From Paeniglutamicibacter psychrophenolicus (GTDB lineage Bacteria; Actinomycetota; Actinomycetes; Actinomycetales; Micrococcaceae), in the NCBI RefSeq assembly GCF_030812255.1, contig NZ_JAUSSH010000006.1, forward strand, positions 170,933 to 234,932: a stretch of 64,000 nt of DNA. Reading direction: 5' to 3'. Position 1 is the first letter of the stretch, and the number at the start of each line of letters is the position of its first letter. The translations under genes were made by a program, and so were the position numbers. This document shows, piece by piece, positions 1 through 9,229 of this stretch. Under the pieces are notes generated by a model that saw nothing but the letters and a program-made list of their open reading frames with translations, was not told where the DNA came from and did no database searches.

Positions 1-678
1 GACGATCTGGCACAGCCCGGTCACTCCCCACTTGGTGTGGTCGGCCACGATGATCTGGCGTGCCGCCGCCTTGATGAAGGCCTGGTTGGTCTGCGCCTCG
101 AGCATGTTCGGGGTGGTGAACCCGTCCTCGGCGGTCATGCCGTGCACGCCCAAAAAGAGCACGTCCACGTGCAGCTGGCCCAGTGCCGAGAGTGCCAGCG
201 GTCCGACCAAGGCGTCGGAGACGGTGCGGATCCCGCCGGTGAGGATGATGTTCTGGCTCGGGTTGGCCGCGGCATAGAAGATCTCGGCGATCCGCGGGGA
301 GTTGGTCACCACGGTCAGGTCCTTGATCCCGGTGCACTGCGAGGCCAGGGCATAGGTGGTGGTGCCCGAGTTCAGTGCGATCGACATGCCGGGCTTGATC
401 AGCTTCACGGCGGCCTGGGCAATGGCCAGCTTTTCGCCGGATTCCAGTGCGAGCTTGTGCGTGAAGCCCGGTTCGCTGCTGGTCGGAGCGGCATCCAGCG
501 TGGCCCCTCCGTGGACCTTGACCAGCGCGCCGCGCTCGGCCAGCGCGTTCAGGTCGCGCCGCACCGTCATCTCCGAGACGCCCAGCTCGGCGGCCAGGGA
601 CGTCACGCGCACCTGCTCGCGTTCTCGCAGGGCATCGAGGATGCGCTGTTGCCGGGCACTGGCCAGCATCTCGGTCAT
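1..678 (-). CDS. DeoR-family transcriptional regulator (3' end cut by window edge)
   Basis: Sugar-responsive DNA-binding regulator of the DeoR/GlpR family; 226 codons are visible and the usual length is about 255, so only the C-terminus is missing. The N-terminal winged helix-turn-helix (about residues 8-60) shows the family signature with SEMTVRRDLNAL, followed by HGGA and a phosphosugar-binding DeoRC domain with NSGTTTYALA and ILTGGIR. The ATG start gives MTEMLASARQQRIL, the usual beginning of the family. It is divergent from galT and galK, so its likely role is control of galactose use. Effector and target are inferred from position. Confidence 0.88.
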   Translation of the reverse strand, partial: MTEMLASARQQRILDALREREQVRVTSLAAELGVSEMTVRRDLNALAERGALVKVHGGATLDAAPTSSEPGFTHKLALESGEKLAIAQAAVKLIKPGMSIALNSGTTTYALASQCTGIKDLTVVTNSPRIAEIFYAAANPSQNIILTGGIRTVSDALVGPLALSALGQLHVDVLFLGVHGMTAEDGFTTPNMLEAQTNQAFIKAAARQIIVADHTKWGVTGLCQIV

Positions 679-730
679 GGCGATCCGTTCGGTTGGGCAT
701 CTGGTTCAGTAATCCATCGTAGCGAAAAAA

Positions 731-757
731 CGAACACAAATCGTCGCTTGGTGTTCG
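731..757. promoter_or_regulatory. Inverted repeat, candidate DeoR-family operator
   Basis: Perfect 7-base inverted repeat CGAACAC-N13-GTGTTCG in the divergent gap between the DeoR-type regulator and galT, just upstream of the regulator. The left arm sits in a CGAA/CGAAC-rich stretch, in keeping with the repeated TTCG-type sites bound by other DeoR-family proteins. Function is inferred. Confidence 0.45.
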
Positions 758-863
758 AAGTTGCGCGGAAGGTATCCACCAACCCCGCGGGGATTTTCCA
801 ATGCCCACATCCACCAATGATGGAGAGGACCGACAACGGGCACTTGGGAGCGTGTTCCCGACC

Positions 864-892
864 TTCCGCCCTACGTTGCCTTCTGATAGAAT
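864..892 (+). promoter_or_regulatory. Candidate galTK promoter
   Basis: TTCCGC and TAGAAT hexamers are separated by 17 bases upstream of galT. The -10 is good and the -35 is weak, which would fit an activated or regulated promoter. It was picked by eye and the start of transcription is unknown. Confidence 0.4.
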
Positions 893-920
893 TTGATCGA
901 AATTGTTTGATTTGGATCGA
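892..920. promoter_or_regulatory. Repeated TTTGAT/GATCGA elements before galT
   Basis: TTTGAT occurs at 892 and 906, and GATCGA at 895 and 915, in an AT-rich patch between the candidate -10 and the galT ribosome site. Its placement over the likely transcription start suggests an operator. No protein can be assigned from sequence alone. Confidence 0.3.
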
Positions 921-945
921 TGACACACCTCGCCAAGGAGCAGCC

Positions 946-2082
946 GTGGACCACAACCCCAGCCCGAGTGAACCGGTACGCAGCACCCTGGCCGACGGAC
1001 GCGAACTGCTCTATTTCTTCGACGAGGCTGCGGTCCCGGCCAGCTTCACCGCCCCGGCCGACACCCGCGAGCTGCCGGCCCGCCCGGCAACATCGCAACT
1101 GCGCTACGACGCACTGGCCGGGGACTGGATCTCCTTCGCCGCCCACCGCCAGGGCCGCACCCACCTGCCGGCGGCCAGCGAATGCCCGCTGTGCCCCACG
1201 CGCCCGGACATGGCCAGTGAGATTCCGGCGGACACCTACGACGTCGTGGTCTTCGAGAACCGCTTCCCCTCCTTCGGACCCGGGCAGCATGCCTCGCACG
1301 TGGAGGCCGAGCTCGGCGCGGTGCGCCCGTCCCACGGCCGCTGCGAGGTCATTGCCTTCGGCCCCGGGCACACCGAATCGCTCACCACGCTCGGCGAGCG
1401 CCGCATCCGCACCGTGATCGAGGCGTGGGCCCAGCGCACCACGGAACTGGGCGCGCTTGAGGGCATCGAGCAGGTCTTCCCGTTCGAAAACCGGGGAGCC
1501 GAGATCGGGGTGACGCTGCACCACCCGCACGGGCAGGTCTACGCCTACCCGTACACCACCCCGCGCACCGAGAACCACCTGGCGCGGGCCGCCGCACACA
1601 GGGCGCGCACGGGGAACAACCTCATGGCCGACATCCTGGACTTCGAGCTCGCCGACGGACGGCGCGTGCTGGAACGCGGCACCCACTTCACCACCTTCGT
1701 GCCCTACGCCGCTCGCATGCCCGTCGAGGTTCACCTGGTGCCGCACCGCCAGGTCGCGGACCTGGGCGAGCTGACCGGCGAGGAGCGCGACGAGCTGGCT
1801 GCCATGTACCACCGGCTGCTGCTCACCGTGGATGGGTTGTATTCCACCCCCACCCCGTACATCGCCGGCTGGTTCCAGGCTCCCCGGACGCACGAGCACC
1901 GCGCCGAGGCCTGGCTGCACCTGCAGCTGACTTCCCCGCGCCGGGCCGAGAACAAGCTCAAGTACCTGGCCGGCTCCGAGGCTGCCATGGGCGCGTTCAT
2001 CGGGGATGTCACCCCCGAGGCCGCCGCCGCGGCGCTGCGCGAGTCCGCCGCCCGCCTGGCGAACACCATTCCCGCCCTGTGA
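946..2082 (+). CDS. galT: Galactose-1-phosphate uridylyltransferase
   Basis: Leloir pathway enzyme that exchanges galactose-1-phosphate with UDP-glucose in the cytoplasm. The 378-residue product has the histidine-triad-like active site HHPHGQVYAYP (nucleophilic His in HPHGQ) and NRFPSFGP in the N-terminal half, both typical of class I GalT. The GTG start was chosen because AAGGAG lies five bases upstream and the protein then begins at normal GalT length. The same frame stays open far upstream, but that part is antisense to the DeoR-type regulator. galK follows after only a few bases, so the two are one operon. Confidence 0.96.
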   Translation: MDHNPSPSEPVRSTLADGRELLYFFDEAAVPASFTAPADTRELPARPATSQLRYDALAGDWISFAAHRQGRTHLPAASECPLCPTRPDMASEIPADTYDVVVFENRFPSFGPGQHASHVEAELGAVRPSHGRCEVIAFGPGHTESLTTLGERRIRTVIEAWAQRTTELGALEGIEQVFPFENRGAEIGVTLHHPHGQVYAYPYTTPRTENHLARAAAHRARTGNNLMADILDFELADGRRVLERGTHFTTFVPYAARMPVEVHLVPHRQVADLGELTGEERDELAAMYHRLLLTVDGLYSTPTPYIAGWFQAPRTHEHRAEAWLHLQLTSPRRAENKLKYLAGSEAAMGAFIGDVTPEAAAAALRESAARLANTIPAL

Positions 2083-2093
2083 AAGACGATGCC

Positions 2094-3260
<1,167 letters not shown>

Positions 3261-4481
3261 TCAGCAGGGCAGCGACGAAGGAAGCCGCACGGGCGTCCTG
3301 AGAACGGCCCCGGCCCCGTCGGCACCGCGGTAGGCGCGGCACACGCCCAGCCCGCGGCTGGCCAGGTTGGCCTTGATCTGCCGCAGCGAGTCGGGGGCGA
3401 ATCCCTGCCACTGCATGTGCATCAGCACGGTGTCCCCGGCCCTGGCGGCCGAGGCCCGGGCCACCGTGGTCGCCTTCGACTTGGTGCTCCAGTCAAGGGT
3501 GTCGCGCGACCAGGTCCAGATCGCCATGCCCACCCGGTCGTAGGCGCACACGACGCTGCCGTCGACCGCACCGTACGGGGGCCGGCCGAAATTGGTGTGC
3601 ACGCCGGTGCCGCCGAGCTGGGCGGCGGCGGCCGAACAACTCAGCGGGCGCAGGTCCGGGTGGCTCACCGAGTGGTTGATGACCCATTGCCCCTTGGCCC
3701 GGGCCCGCGCCGCCAGGTCGACGCCGTAGCGCGCCTTGAACGAAGAGAGGCAGTTGCCGGTCGGCGCGATGACCAGGCCCATGTTGTGGCTTGCCGCGTA
3801 GTCGATGGCCGCGGTGAAGGCGCTGAGCGTGCGCGGGCAGTCGTCAAAGGTCAGCACCACGCGCGAGGTGCGGTTCGGACCGGTGGACCGGGGCGTGCTG
3901 GGCGCCGTTGGCGTGGAGGTGCCACTGCCGGTGGTGACGTACGCATTGGAAACCCAGCCGGTGCGACCGGCGTAGCCGACCTTGTACCAGCCGTTGGAGG
4001 CACGCGAGAGCACCTTGACCGTGGTGCCCTTCGGAATGGTCAGCAGGATCCGGTACGCGGTGCTCGGACCCGTGCGCAGGTTCAGGTTCGCGGTGGTGCG
4101 CACCGATGCCGGCAACGCCCCCGGGGACGAGGAACCCACGGCGGTGACGTAGGAGTTGCTGACCCATCCGGTGCGACCGGCGTAGCCGACCTTGTACCAG
4201 CCGTTGGAGGCACGCGAGAGCACCTTGACCGTGGTGCCCTTCGGAATGGTCAGCAGGATCCGGTACGCGGTGCTCGGACCCGTGCGCAGGTTCAGGTTCG
4301 CGGTGGTGCGCACCGACGCCGGAAGCGCCGCCGCCACCGTCACGGACGCCGAGGCCGAAGCGGCGGGCACCTCGGACACCCCGGCAGCCATCGTCGGAAC
4401 CGACGAAACCAGCAGCGCCGCGGCCACCAGGAGCCCGCAGGCGCCCCTCACTGAATTGTATTGTCCCCAAGACCCCAACAT
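3261..4481 (-). CDS. Secreted SH3b-SH3b-polysaccharide deacetylase protein
   Basis: Exported cell-wall protein of 406 residues: signal peptide (hydrophobic run VAAALLVSS, cleavage likely after MAAG), two bacterial SH3 domains at about 65-130 and 135-200 that are almost identical, a short Thr/Pro linker, then a NodB/polysaccharide deacetylase-like domain with LTFDDCP, HSVSHPDL and RPPYGA motifs. SH3b domains usually bind peptidoglycan, so it probably acts on wall polymer. The motif normally reads TFDDGP; here Gly is Cys, so catalytic activity is less certain. The start was chosen at the ATG behind a GGGGGG ribosome site; an upstream in-frame ATG would precede the signal peptide by 29 residues. 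Confidence 0.85.
   Translation of the reverse strand: MLGSWGQYNSVRGACGLLVAAALLVSSVPTMAAGVSEVPAASASASVTVAAALPASVRTTANLNLRTGPSTAYRILLTIPKGTTVKVLSRASNGWYKVGYAGRTGWVSNSYVTAVGSSSPGALPASVRTTANLNLRTGPSTAYRILLTIPKGTTVKVLSRASNGWYKVGYAGRTGWVSNAYVTTGSGTSTPTAPSTPRSTGPNRTSRVVLTFDDCPRTLSAFTAAIDYAASHNMGLVIAPTGNCLSSFKARYGVDLAARARAKGQWVINHSVSHPDLRPLSCSAAAAQLGGTGVHTNFGRPPYGAVDGSVVCAYDRVGMAIWTWSRDTLDWSTKSKATTVARASAARAGDTVLMHMQWQGFAPDSLRQIKANLASRGLGVCRAYRGADGAGAVLRTPVRLPSSLPC
3961..4316. repeat. 146-bp perfect direct repeat encoding two SH3b domains
   Basis: Bases 3961-4106 and 4171-4316 are identical, offset by 210 bases (70 codons), and encode the tandem SH3b units. Perfect identity at synonymous sites implies recent duplication or gene conversion, and the repeat could change copy number by recombination. 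Confidence 0.9.
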
Positions 4482-4744
4482 CGGAAATTCCCCCCTGATT
4501 GCTTCCCCCCAGAAGACTGTTGCAGCCAGTATGGGGCCGCCGGCCGCCACCCGCAATCGATATTCCATGTTGTGTCCTTATTGTGCGCAACCCGATGCAT
4601 TCGCGCACGTTGGAAAACGCCTTGGAGTGTGCCCCACGGGCACCGCACTCCTAGCCATTTCCCTGCAAATGCGCATACTGTGGGAGGGAATGACGCGCGG
4701 GTCCTGCCCGCGCGCTGCGTTCGCTGCAGGAATGAGGGATTCGC

Positions 4745-5161
4745 ATGGATCGCGTTGCCATCGTCTACTACCAACGTGATGCACTTGCCAAGCTGCGTTC
4801 CACCGAGCTTGCCGAGCAATTGAGCGCCCATGAGCTGCGCTCCGAAATCCTTGAAGTCACCAGTTCATCGGCGCACGAACTCATCTATTTCGACGGCGTG
4901 GTCCTGGTGGGCCCGCTGCGTTTCTCGCGCATGCACGGACTGGCGTTGGTCAAGGCCGTGTTCGGGTTCAGGCCCGTTGCCCTGTTGCTGACCGGTTCCG
5001 GCGACAGCGACCGCATCCTGCGCCTGCTGCCCAAGCACATGCGCGGGGAAGTGCCCGTGTTCACGGCCGGAGGCAGCGACCTCCCGCATGCCGGGATTGC
5101 CCCCTTGGTGACGTGGTTGCGCGCCATGATCGGCTATTCGGGATACCGGGCCATCGGCTGA
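4745..5161 (+). CDS. Flavodoxin-fold-like hypothetical protein
   Basis: Small 138-residue soluble protein. It begins with the beta-strand VAIVYY typical of flavodoxin-like folds and alternates strands and helices (FDGVVLVGPLRF, PVALLLTGSG), resembling flavodoxin/HemG-type domains. The usual phosphate-binding T/S-rich first loop is degenerate (QRDALAK), so FMN binding is doubtful. The ATG follows a GGAATGAGGGA region. It stands alone, followed by a bidirectional terminator. Function unknown. Confidence 0.6.
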   Translation: MDRVAIVYYQRDALAKLRSTELAEQLSAHELRSEILEVTSSSAHELIYFDGVVLVGPLRFSRMHGLALVKAVFGFRPVALLLTGSGDSDRILRLLPKHMRGEVPVFTAGGSDLPHAGIAPLVTWLRAMIGYSGYRAIG

Positions 5162-5180
5162 ACCGCACCACGCGACATAC

Positions 5181-5217
5181 ACGAAAGGCCCCAAACATGA
5201 AGTTTGGGGCCTTTCGT
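5181..5217. terminator. Bidirectional terminator hairpin
   Basis: Perfect 16-bp inverted repeat with a 5-base loop, arms ACGAAAGGCCCCAAAC and GTTTGGGGCCTTTCGT. It lies between the flavodoxin-like gene (+) and the alanine tRNA (-), so it can serve both. Confidence 0.85.
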
Positions 5218-5223
5218 ATTTCG

Positions 5224-5296
5224 TGGAGGTAAGGGGATTCGAACCCCTGACCTTCTGCATGCCATGCAGACGCGCTACCAACTGCGCCATACCCCC
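5224..5296 (-). tRNA. tRNA-Ala(GGC)
   Basis: 73-nt cloverleaf: acceptor GGGGGTA/TACCTCC with the alanine identity pair G3:U70 and discriminator A, D arm GCGCAGTTGGTAGCGC, anticodon stem TCTGC/GCAGA around loop ATGGCAT (anticodon GGC), and T arm with GGTTCGAATCC. The 3' CCA is not encoded. Confidence 0.97.
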
Positions 5297-5616
5297 GAAA
5301 AGGACTGGTTTCAGGCTTTCCCGAAGGGCTGCCGAACCGAGATAACAATCTACAGCACCCCGGCACCCAAACGCCAATCGACCCGGTTCCACCCACCCCG
5401 CACACCCGGCCGAACCGCACCATCGGCCGCAGGAAAGCGCAAAAATACGCGGCAATACCAGCAGCGCGAACCCGAACATGACGTCGCTCACAGTTGCCTT
5501 CCGGACGCCCGGCGGGACGCGGGCACCGCGGTGCCCGCGGGCTTCGAAATCCAAGACAGCCGGATGTCCGCGCCTGCGGCGCGAAATCCGCTTCCTGCGC
5601 GTCTTCGCAGGTCAGG

Positions 5617-5643
5617 TGACACACCTAATACCGCGGGGTGTCA
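5617..5643. promoter_or_regulatory. Inverted repeat, candidate TetR autoregulatory operator
   Basis: TGACAC-N15-GTGTCA lies about 30 bases before the -10 element of the TetR-type gene, a position suited to autoregulation. The arms are short and the assignment is inferred. Confidence 0.35.
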
Positions 5644-5672
5644 GGTTAGTAAGGGATGGCCCAAAATCTCGC

Positions 5673-5678
5673 TACTCT
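5673..5678 (+). promoter_or_regulatory. -10 element TACTCT of a leaderless TetR gene
   Basis: TACTCT ends six bases before the ATG and no ribosome site is present, the arrangement of leaderless actinobacterial transcripts. Confidence 0.45.
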
Positions 5679-5684
5679 AGCAAC

Positions 5685-6293
5685 ATGGCAATACGTGGTT
5701 CATACGCAAAGGGCATAGCAAAGCGTGCCGAGATTCTAGATGTGGCGCTGGAGGTGTTTGCACTTGAAGGCTACCGGGGAACATCCCTGCGCAAGGTCGC
5801 AAGCCTGTGCAACCTGTCCCTGGCCGGTGTGATGCATTATTTCGACTCCAAGGAAGACCTTCTCGTCCAGATCCTGCGCAGGCGCGACGCCCGCAATGAA
5901 ATCAGCGGGACCTTGGAGCAGCAAGAAGACCAGTTTGCCGATATCTTGGGGCAGGCACCCAGCGAGCCCGGCCTGATTGCCCTGTACGTGACGATGGCCG
6001 CGGCGGCCTCGAACCCGGAGCATCCCGCGGCGGCCTACTTCCAGGAACGCAATGCCCGGTTGCTGAAGATCTCCGAAGACTCCTACTATGCCGGCAAGCC
6101 CACGCCGTCGGCCGAGGAACTCGAGTATTTCCGCACCATGACGCGCTTGGTCCTGGCTGCGGCCGATGGCCTGCAGCTTCAGTGGCTGGTGGACCGCAGC
6201 ATCGATGTCGTGGGAACCATGCAGGAACTGATGTCCCAGACGCACGATGCCATGGACAAGAAGCTGGGGCGCCTGGCGGCGACTTCCGAGTAA
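5685..6293 (+). CDS. TetR/AcrR-family transcriptional regulator
   Basis: DNA-binding repressor of 202 residues. The TetR helix-turn-helix is clear at about 13-60 (FALEGYRGTSLRKVA, then MHYFDSKEDLL), followed by an all-helical ligand domain. The ATG was chosen because the protein then starts at standard TetR length and a TACTCT -10 element ends six bases upstream, suggesting a leaderless mRNA. It converges on the MFS exporter gene downstream. The YFDSKEDLLVQ type often controls sugar or drug genes, but the target is unknown. Confidence 0.9.
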   Translation: MAIRGSYAKGIAKRAEILDVALEVFALEGYRGTSLRKVASLCNLSLAGVMHYFDSKEDLLVQILRRRDARNEISGTLEQQEDQFADILGQAPSEPGLIALYVTMAAAASNPEHPAAAYFQERNARLLKISEDSYYAGKPTPSAEELEYFRTMTRLVLAAADGLQLQWLVDRSIDVVGTMQELMSQTHDAMDKKLGRLAATSE

Positions 6294-6318
6294 CGCGCCA
6301 CCGCGCCCGCCGGTGCGG

Positions 6319-7551
6319 CTACCTCGACGAGGCTGCTGCCAGTCGCTTGGCCCGGATTCCCGTGGCCAGCGCCAGCAGCAGCCCGAGGAGCGCCAGGCCC
6401 GCACCGAGGAACGCGGGCGCCCGGTACCCAAGCCCGGCGGTGATGACCGCTGCACCCAGGGCCGCGCCCAGCGCGTTGGCGACATTCAGCGCCGAGTGGT
6501 TCAGCGAGGCGGCCAACGACTGCGCGTGCGGGGCCGAATCCATGAGCAACGCCTGCAGCGCTGGCACCAGCAGCGAGCCGGTGCCGCCGAGGATGAAGAC
6601 CAGCACCAGGGTCGGCACCATGTGGGTTGCCACCACGCCGAACAGCGCCATGAAGAGCACCATGGCGGAGGTCGCGACGTAGATGGCGCCAAGAACCGAC
6701 CAGTCGGCCAGCCTTCCGCCGATCAGCGAACCGACCACCATGCCGATGCCGTAGAGGCCCAGCACCAGCGGCACGGCCCGGATCGGCAGCCCGGTGACAT
6801 CGGTGAGGATCGGGCTGATATAGGAATACACGGCAAAGAACCCGCCGAAGCCGACGATGCCGGTGAGCATCGCCATCCACACCTGACCGCTGCGCAGCGC
6901 GGACAGTTCCCTGCGGATGCTGGCTCCCTCGTGCACCGGGGAGAATGGCACGAAAACGCGGATGGCAACCCAGGTCAGCGCCCCGACGAGGCCGACCACG
7001 GCAAACATCCAGCGCCAGCCGAAGCTCTGCCCCAGGAACGTCACCACGGGCACGCCAAGCACGTTGGCGACCGACAGCCCCAGCATCACCCAGGCGATGG
7101 CGCGCCCGCGCATCGACGCGGGCACCAGGGTGCCTGCCAGGATCGCGGCGATGCCGAAGTACGCGCCGTGCGGCAGCCCGGCCAGGAAGCGGGACACGAG
7201 CATCCACTCGTAGTTCGCGGCGAACAGCGAGCTGAGGTTCGCCAGCGTGAAGAACGCCATGAGCCACAGGACCATGGTCTTGCGGGCAACCCGGGCACCC
7301 AGTGCCGTGAGGATCGGGGCACCCACCACGACGCCCAGGGCGTAGGCGGAGATCAGCAGGCCCATCCGGGCGTTGCTGACGCCCAGGTCCGTGGCGCCCT
7401 CCTGAAGCAGGCCCATGATGGTGAATTCGGTGGTGCCGATGCCGAACCCGCCCATGGCCAGGGCCACGACCGCCAGCAGCAGTGCCCGCCCCGACAGTTG
7501 GGTGGAGCGTTTCAGGTTGGTGCTGCCCGGGGCGATGGCGTCGGAATTCAC
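6319..7551 (-). CDS. MFS transporter, DHA1/AraJ-type
   Basis: Twelve-helix major facilitator of 410 residues, inner-membrane proton antiporter. The first helix carries GGFGIGTTEFTIMGLL, typical of the AraJ/Cmr-like DHA1 exporters of drugs or sugars, and MSTs such as SRFLAGLPHGAYFG (motif C-like region) are preserved. There is no obvious ribosome site close to the ATG. It converges with the TetR gene, leaving about 25 bases, so a shared operon is excluded. Substrate unknown. Confidence 0.85.
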   Translation of the reverse strand: MNSDAIAPGSTNLKRSTQLSGRALLLAVVALAMGGFGIGTTEFTIMGLLQEGATDLGVSNARMGLLISAYALGVVVGAPILTALGARVARKTMVLWLMAFFTLANLSSLFAANYEWMLVSRFLAGLPHGAYFGIAAILAGTLVPASMRGRAIAWVMLGLSVANVLGVPVVTFLGQSFGWRWMFAVVGLVGALTWVAIRVFVPFSPVHEGASIRRELSALRSGQVWMAMLTGIVGFGGFFAVYSYISPILTDVTGLPIRAVPLVLGLYGIGMVVGSLIGGRLADWSVLGAIYVATSAMVLFMALFGVVATHMVPTLVLVFILGGTGSLLVPALQALLMDSAPHAQSLAASLNHSALNVANALGAALGAAVITAGLGYRAPAFLGAGLALLGLLLALATGIRAKRLAAASSR

Positions 7552-7726
7552 GGGTCCCTTTTTCGAGGTTCGGTGCGGAGGCGACGGCGGGCAAACGCTT
7601 GCGTTCCTGCCGCCGCAGTCTCCAGCCTACGTGGCCGCGGGCACCGCGCGGGGCCTTGGTGAGCACCCCCACAGCCGCTGCGGGCCGGAGGGTGCCACGC
7701 GTGTTCCGGGACCTGTGGTGCCGGTC

Positions 7727-8980
7727 CTAGAGGGCCATCAGGTCGTTGCCCGTGTCCTGGAGCGTCGCCACCGGGATGTTCTTGCCGATCATCGAGCGCA
7801 GGTGGTCGTTGACGTCCCAGATGTTCACGTTCATGGCGGCGGTGATCACGCCCTGGCGCAGCCAGAAGATGATGAACTCCCCCGAGGCCATGTCCCCGCG
7901 CACCACCGCCTCGTCCTCGGCCTGCCGGTCCCCGACGTATTCCATGCCCAAATCGAACTGGTCGGTGAAGAAGTACGGCAACCAGTCATAGGATTGATCG
8001 CGTCCCAGGATGGTGGCGGCGGCGAGCTTGCCCTGGCGGATCGCGTTGTCCCAGTGCTCGACGCGCATGTTCCGGCCCAGCGCGGTGTTGTAGGCCTCGG
8101 CGATGTCGCCGATGGCCAGGATGCTCTTGTCGCTGCTGCGCAGGTGCTCATCGACCACGACCCCGCTGCCGACCTCGAGGCCCGCGGCGACGGCCAGCTC
8201 GTTGTTGGGCACCGCCCCGATGGCCAGCAGGACGATATCCGCGGGAATGTCCCCGGTCGGGGTCTGCACGGCTAACCCCTTGTGGGGGTCCGCGGCGATT
8301 CCGGTGACCCCGGTCCCGAAGCGGCACTGGACGCCGTTGGCGATGTGCAGCTGCGCCACGTGCGACCCGAATTCGGCGCCCATGGCCGTCGCAAGGGGAA
8401 CCTGGTCCGGGGTCAGCACCGTGACCTCGAGGCCGGCCGAGCGTGCCGAGGCGCCGACCTCCATCCCGATCCACCCGGCGCCGATGATGACCAGGTGCCG
8501 GCCGGACACCAGTTGCTCCTTGATGGCCTTCGAGTCTTCCAGCGACCGCAGCGTGTGGACGCCGGGCAGGTCCCACCCGGTCATGTTGGCGTTGCGGCCC
8601 CCGAGCCGGGAACGGCACCCGGTGGCGATCACGAGGTTTTCGTAGCCCAGGGTCGAGGAGTCCGACAGGGAGACGGTCTTGGCTGCCTTGTCGATGGCTT
8701 CGGCCGTGGTGCCCAGGCGCATCGCAACGTCCGCGCCGGTGTACCAGCTTCCGGGGAAGGGCTCGAGTTCCAGCGCGGGCTTGCTGCCCTGGAGGAATTC
8801 CTTGGACAGCGGCGGTCGTTCGTAGGGAACTTCGTTTTCGGAGGCGATCAGTGTGATGGGCTTGGTGTAGCCGCCCTCGCGCAATTCGTGGATGCAATGG
8901 GCCGCGGCAAGTCCGCCGCCAATCACCACCGTCCCCAATTCTCCTTGCGCTTCCGCTTGCGTCATCGCCGCTTCACTCAT
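7727..8980 (-). CDS. FAD-dependent NAD(P)H:ferredoxin oxidoreductase
   Basis: 417-residue flavoprotein of the rhodocoxin/putidaredoxin-reductase type that would pass electrons from NAD(P)H to a small ferredoxin. The N-terminal FAD loop is VVIGGGLAAA, followed by YERPPLSKEFL (family signature), an NAD-binding loop IIGAGWIGMEVGA and the C-terminal FAD motif LAIGDIAE. The ATG was chosen for the AGGAGG site nine bases upstream; an upstream in-frame start exists. It is a paralogue of the reductase in the biotin operon. No ferredoxin gene is adjacent, so its partner lies elsewhere. Confidence 0.9.
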   Translation of the reverse strand: MSEAAMTQAEAQGELGTVVIGGGLAAAHCIHELREGGYTKPITLIASENEVPYERPPLSKEFLQGSKPALELEPFPGSWYTGADVAMRLGTTAEAIDKAAKTVSLSDSSTLGYENLVIATGCRSRLGGRNANMTGWDLPGVHTLRSLEDSKAIKEQLVSGRHLVIIGAGWIGMEVGASARSAGLEVTVLTPDQVPLATAMGAEFGSHVAQLHIANGVQCRFGTGVTGIAADPHKGLAVQTPTGDIPADIVLLAIGAVPNNELAVAAGLEVGSGVVVDEHLRSSDKSILAIGDIAEAYNTALGRNMRVEHWDNAIRQGKLAAATILGRDQSYDWLPYFFTDQFDLGMEYVGDRQAEDEAVVRGDMASGEFIIFWLRQGVITAAMNVNIWDVNDHLRSMIGKNIPVATLQDTGNDLMAL

Positions 8981-9229
8981 GGTTATTGCCTCCTGCCAGG
9001 ATGGTGCCACCGCCGTGATTCGGGGTTTTCGGGAAAGTGGTGGTGACCGTGTGTATTCCTCTCTTCAGAATGTCACTTGGCGTGGCAAGAGTCGAGGGTT
9101 CGGCCATGGCCGATGAGTGGGCGCCGAAAAACATCAGCGTTCCGGCTGGGAATCACGTGACAGGTCTCTGGGCGGAATCACAGCCGCCGTCGATGCATCG
9201 AACAGGTCGATGTGCGATTCTTGGTAACG

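Larger units (their letters stand above)
5297..5684. other. Intergenic region without a gene
   Basis: No supported gene. The open frame entering the TetR gene from upstream lacks coding character and a ribosome site. The right third carries the inverted repeat and -10 element assigned to the TetR gene. Confidence 0.6.

Noticed and set aside
37..945. Upstream open frame continuing into galT
   Set aside because: It lies antisense to a clear DeoR-type regulator and ignores the GTG with AAGGAG; only the part from 946 matches GalT.
3417..4454. Long plus-strand open frame opposite the deacetylase gene
   Set aside because: High-GC antisense shadow of the SH3b/deacetylase gene; Arg/Gly/His-rich with no family likeness.
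5224..5296. tRNA-Ala gene considered as an integration site
   Set aside because: No integrase and no repeated 3' end of the tRNA downstream.
6247..7662. 471-codon frame opposite the MFS gene
   Set aside because: Antisense of the transporter; Gln/His/Gly-rich sequence without motifs.
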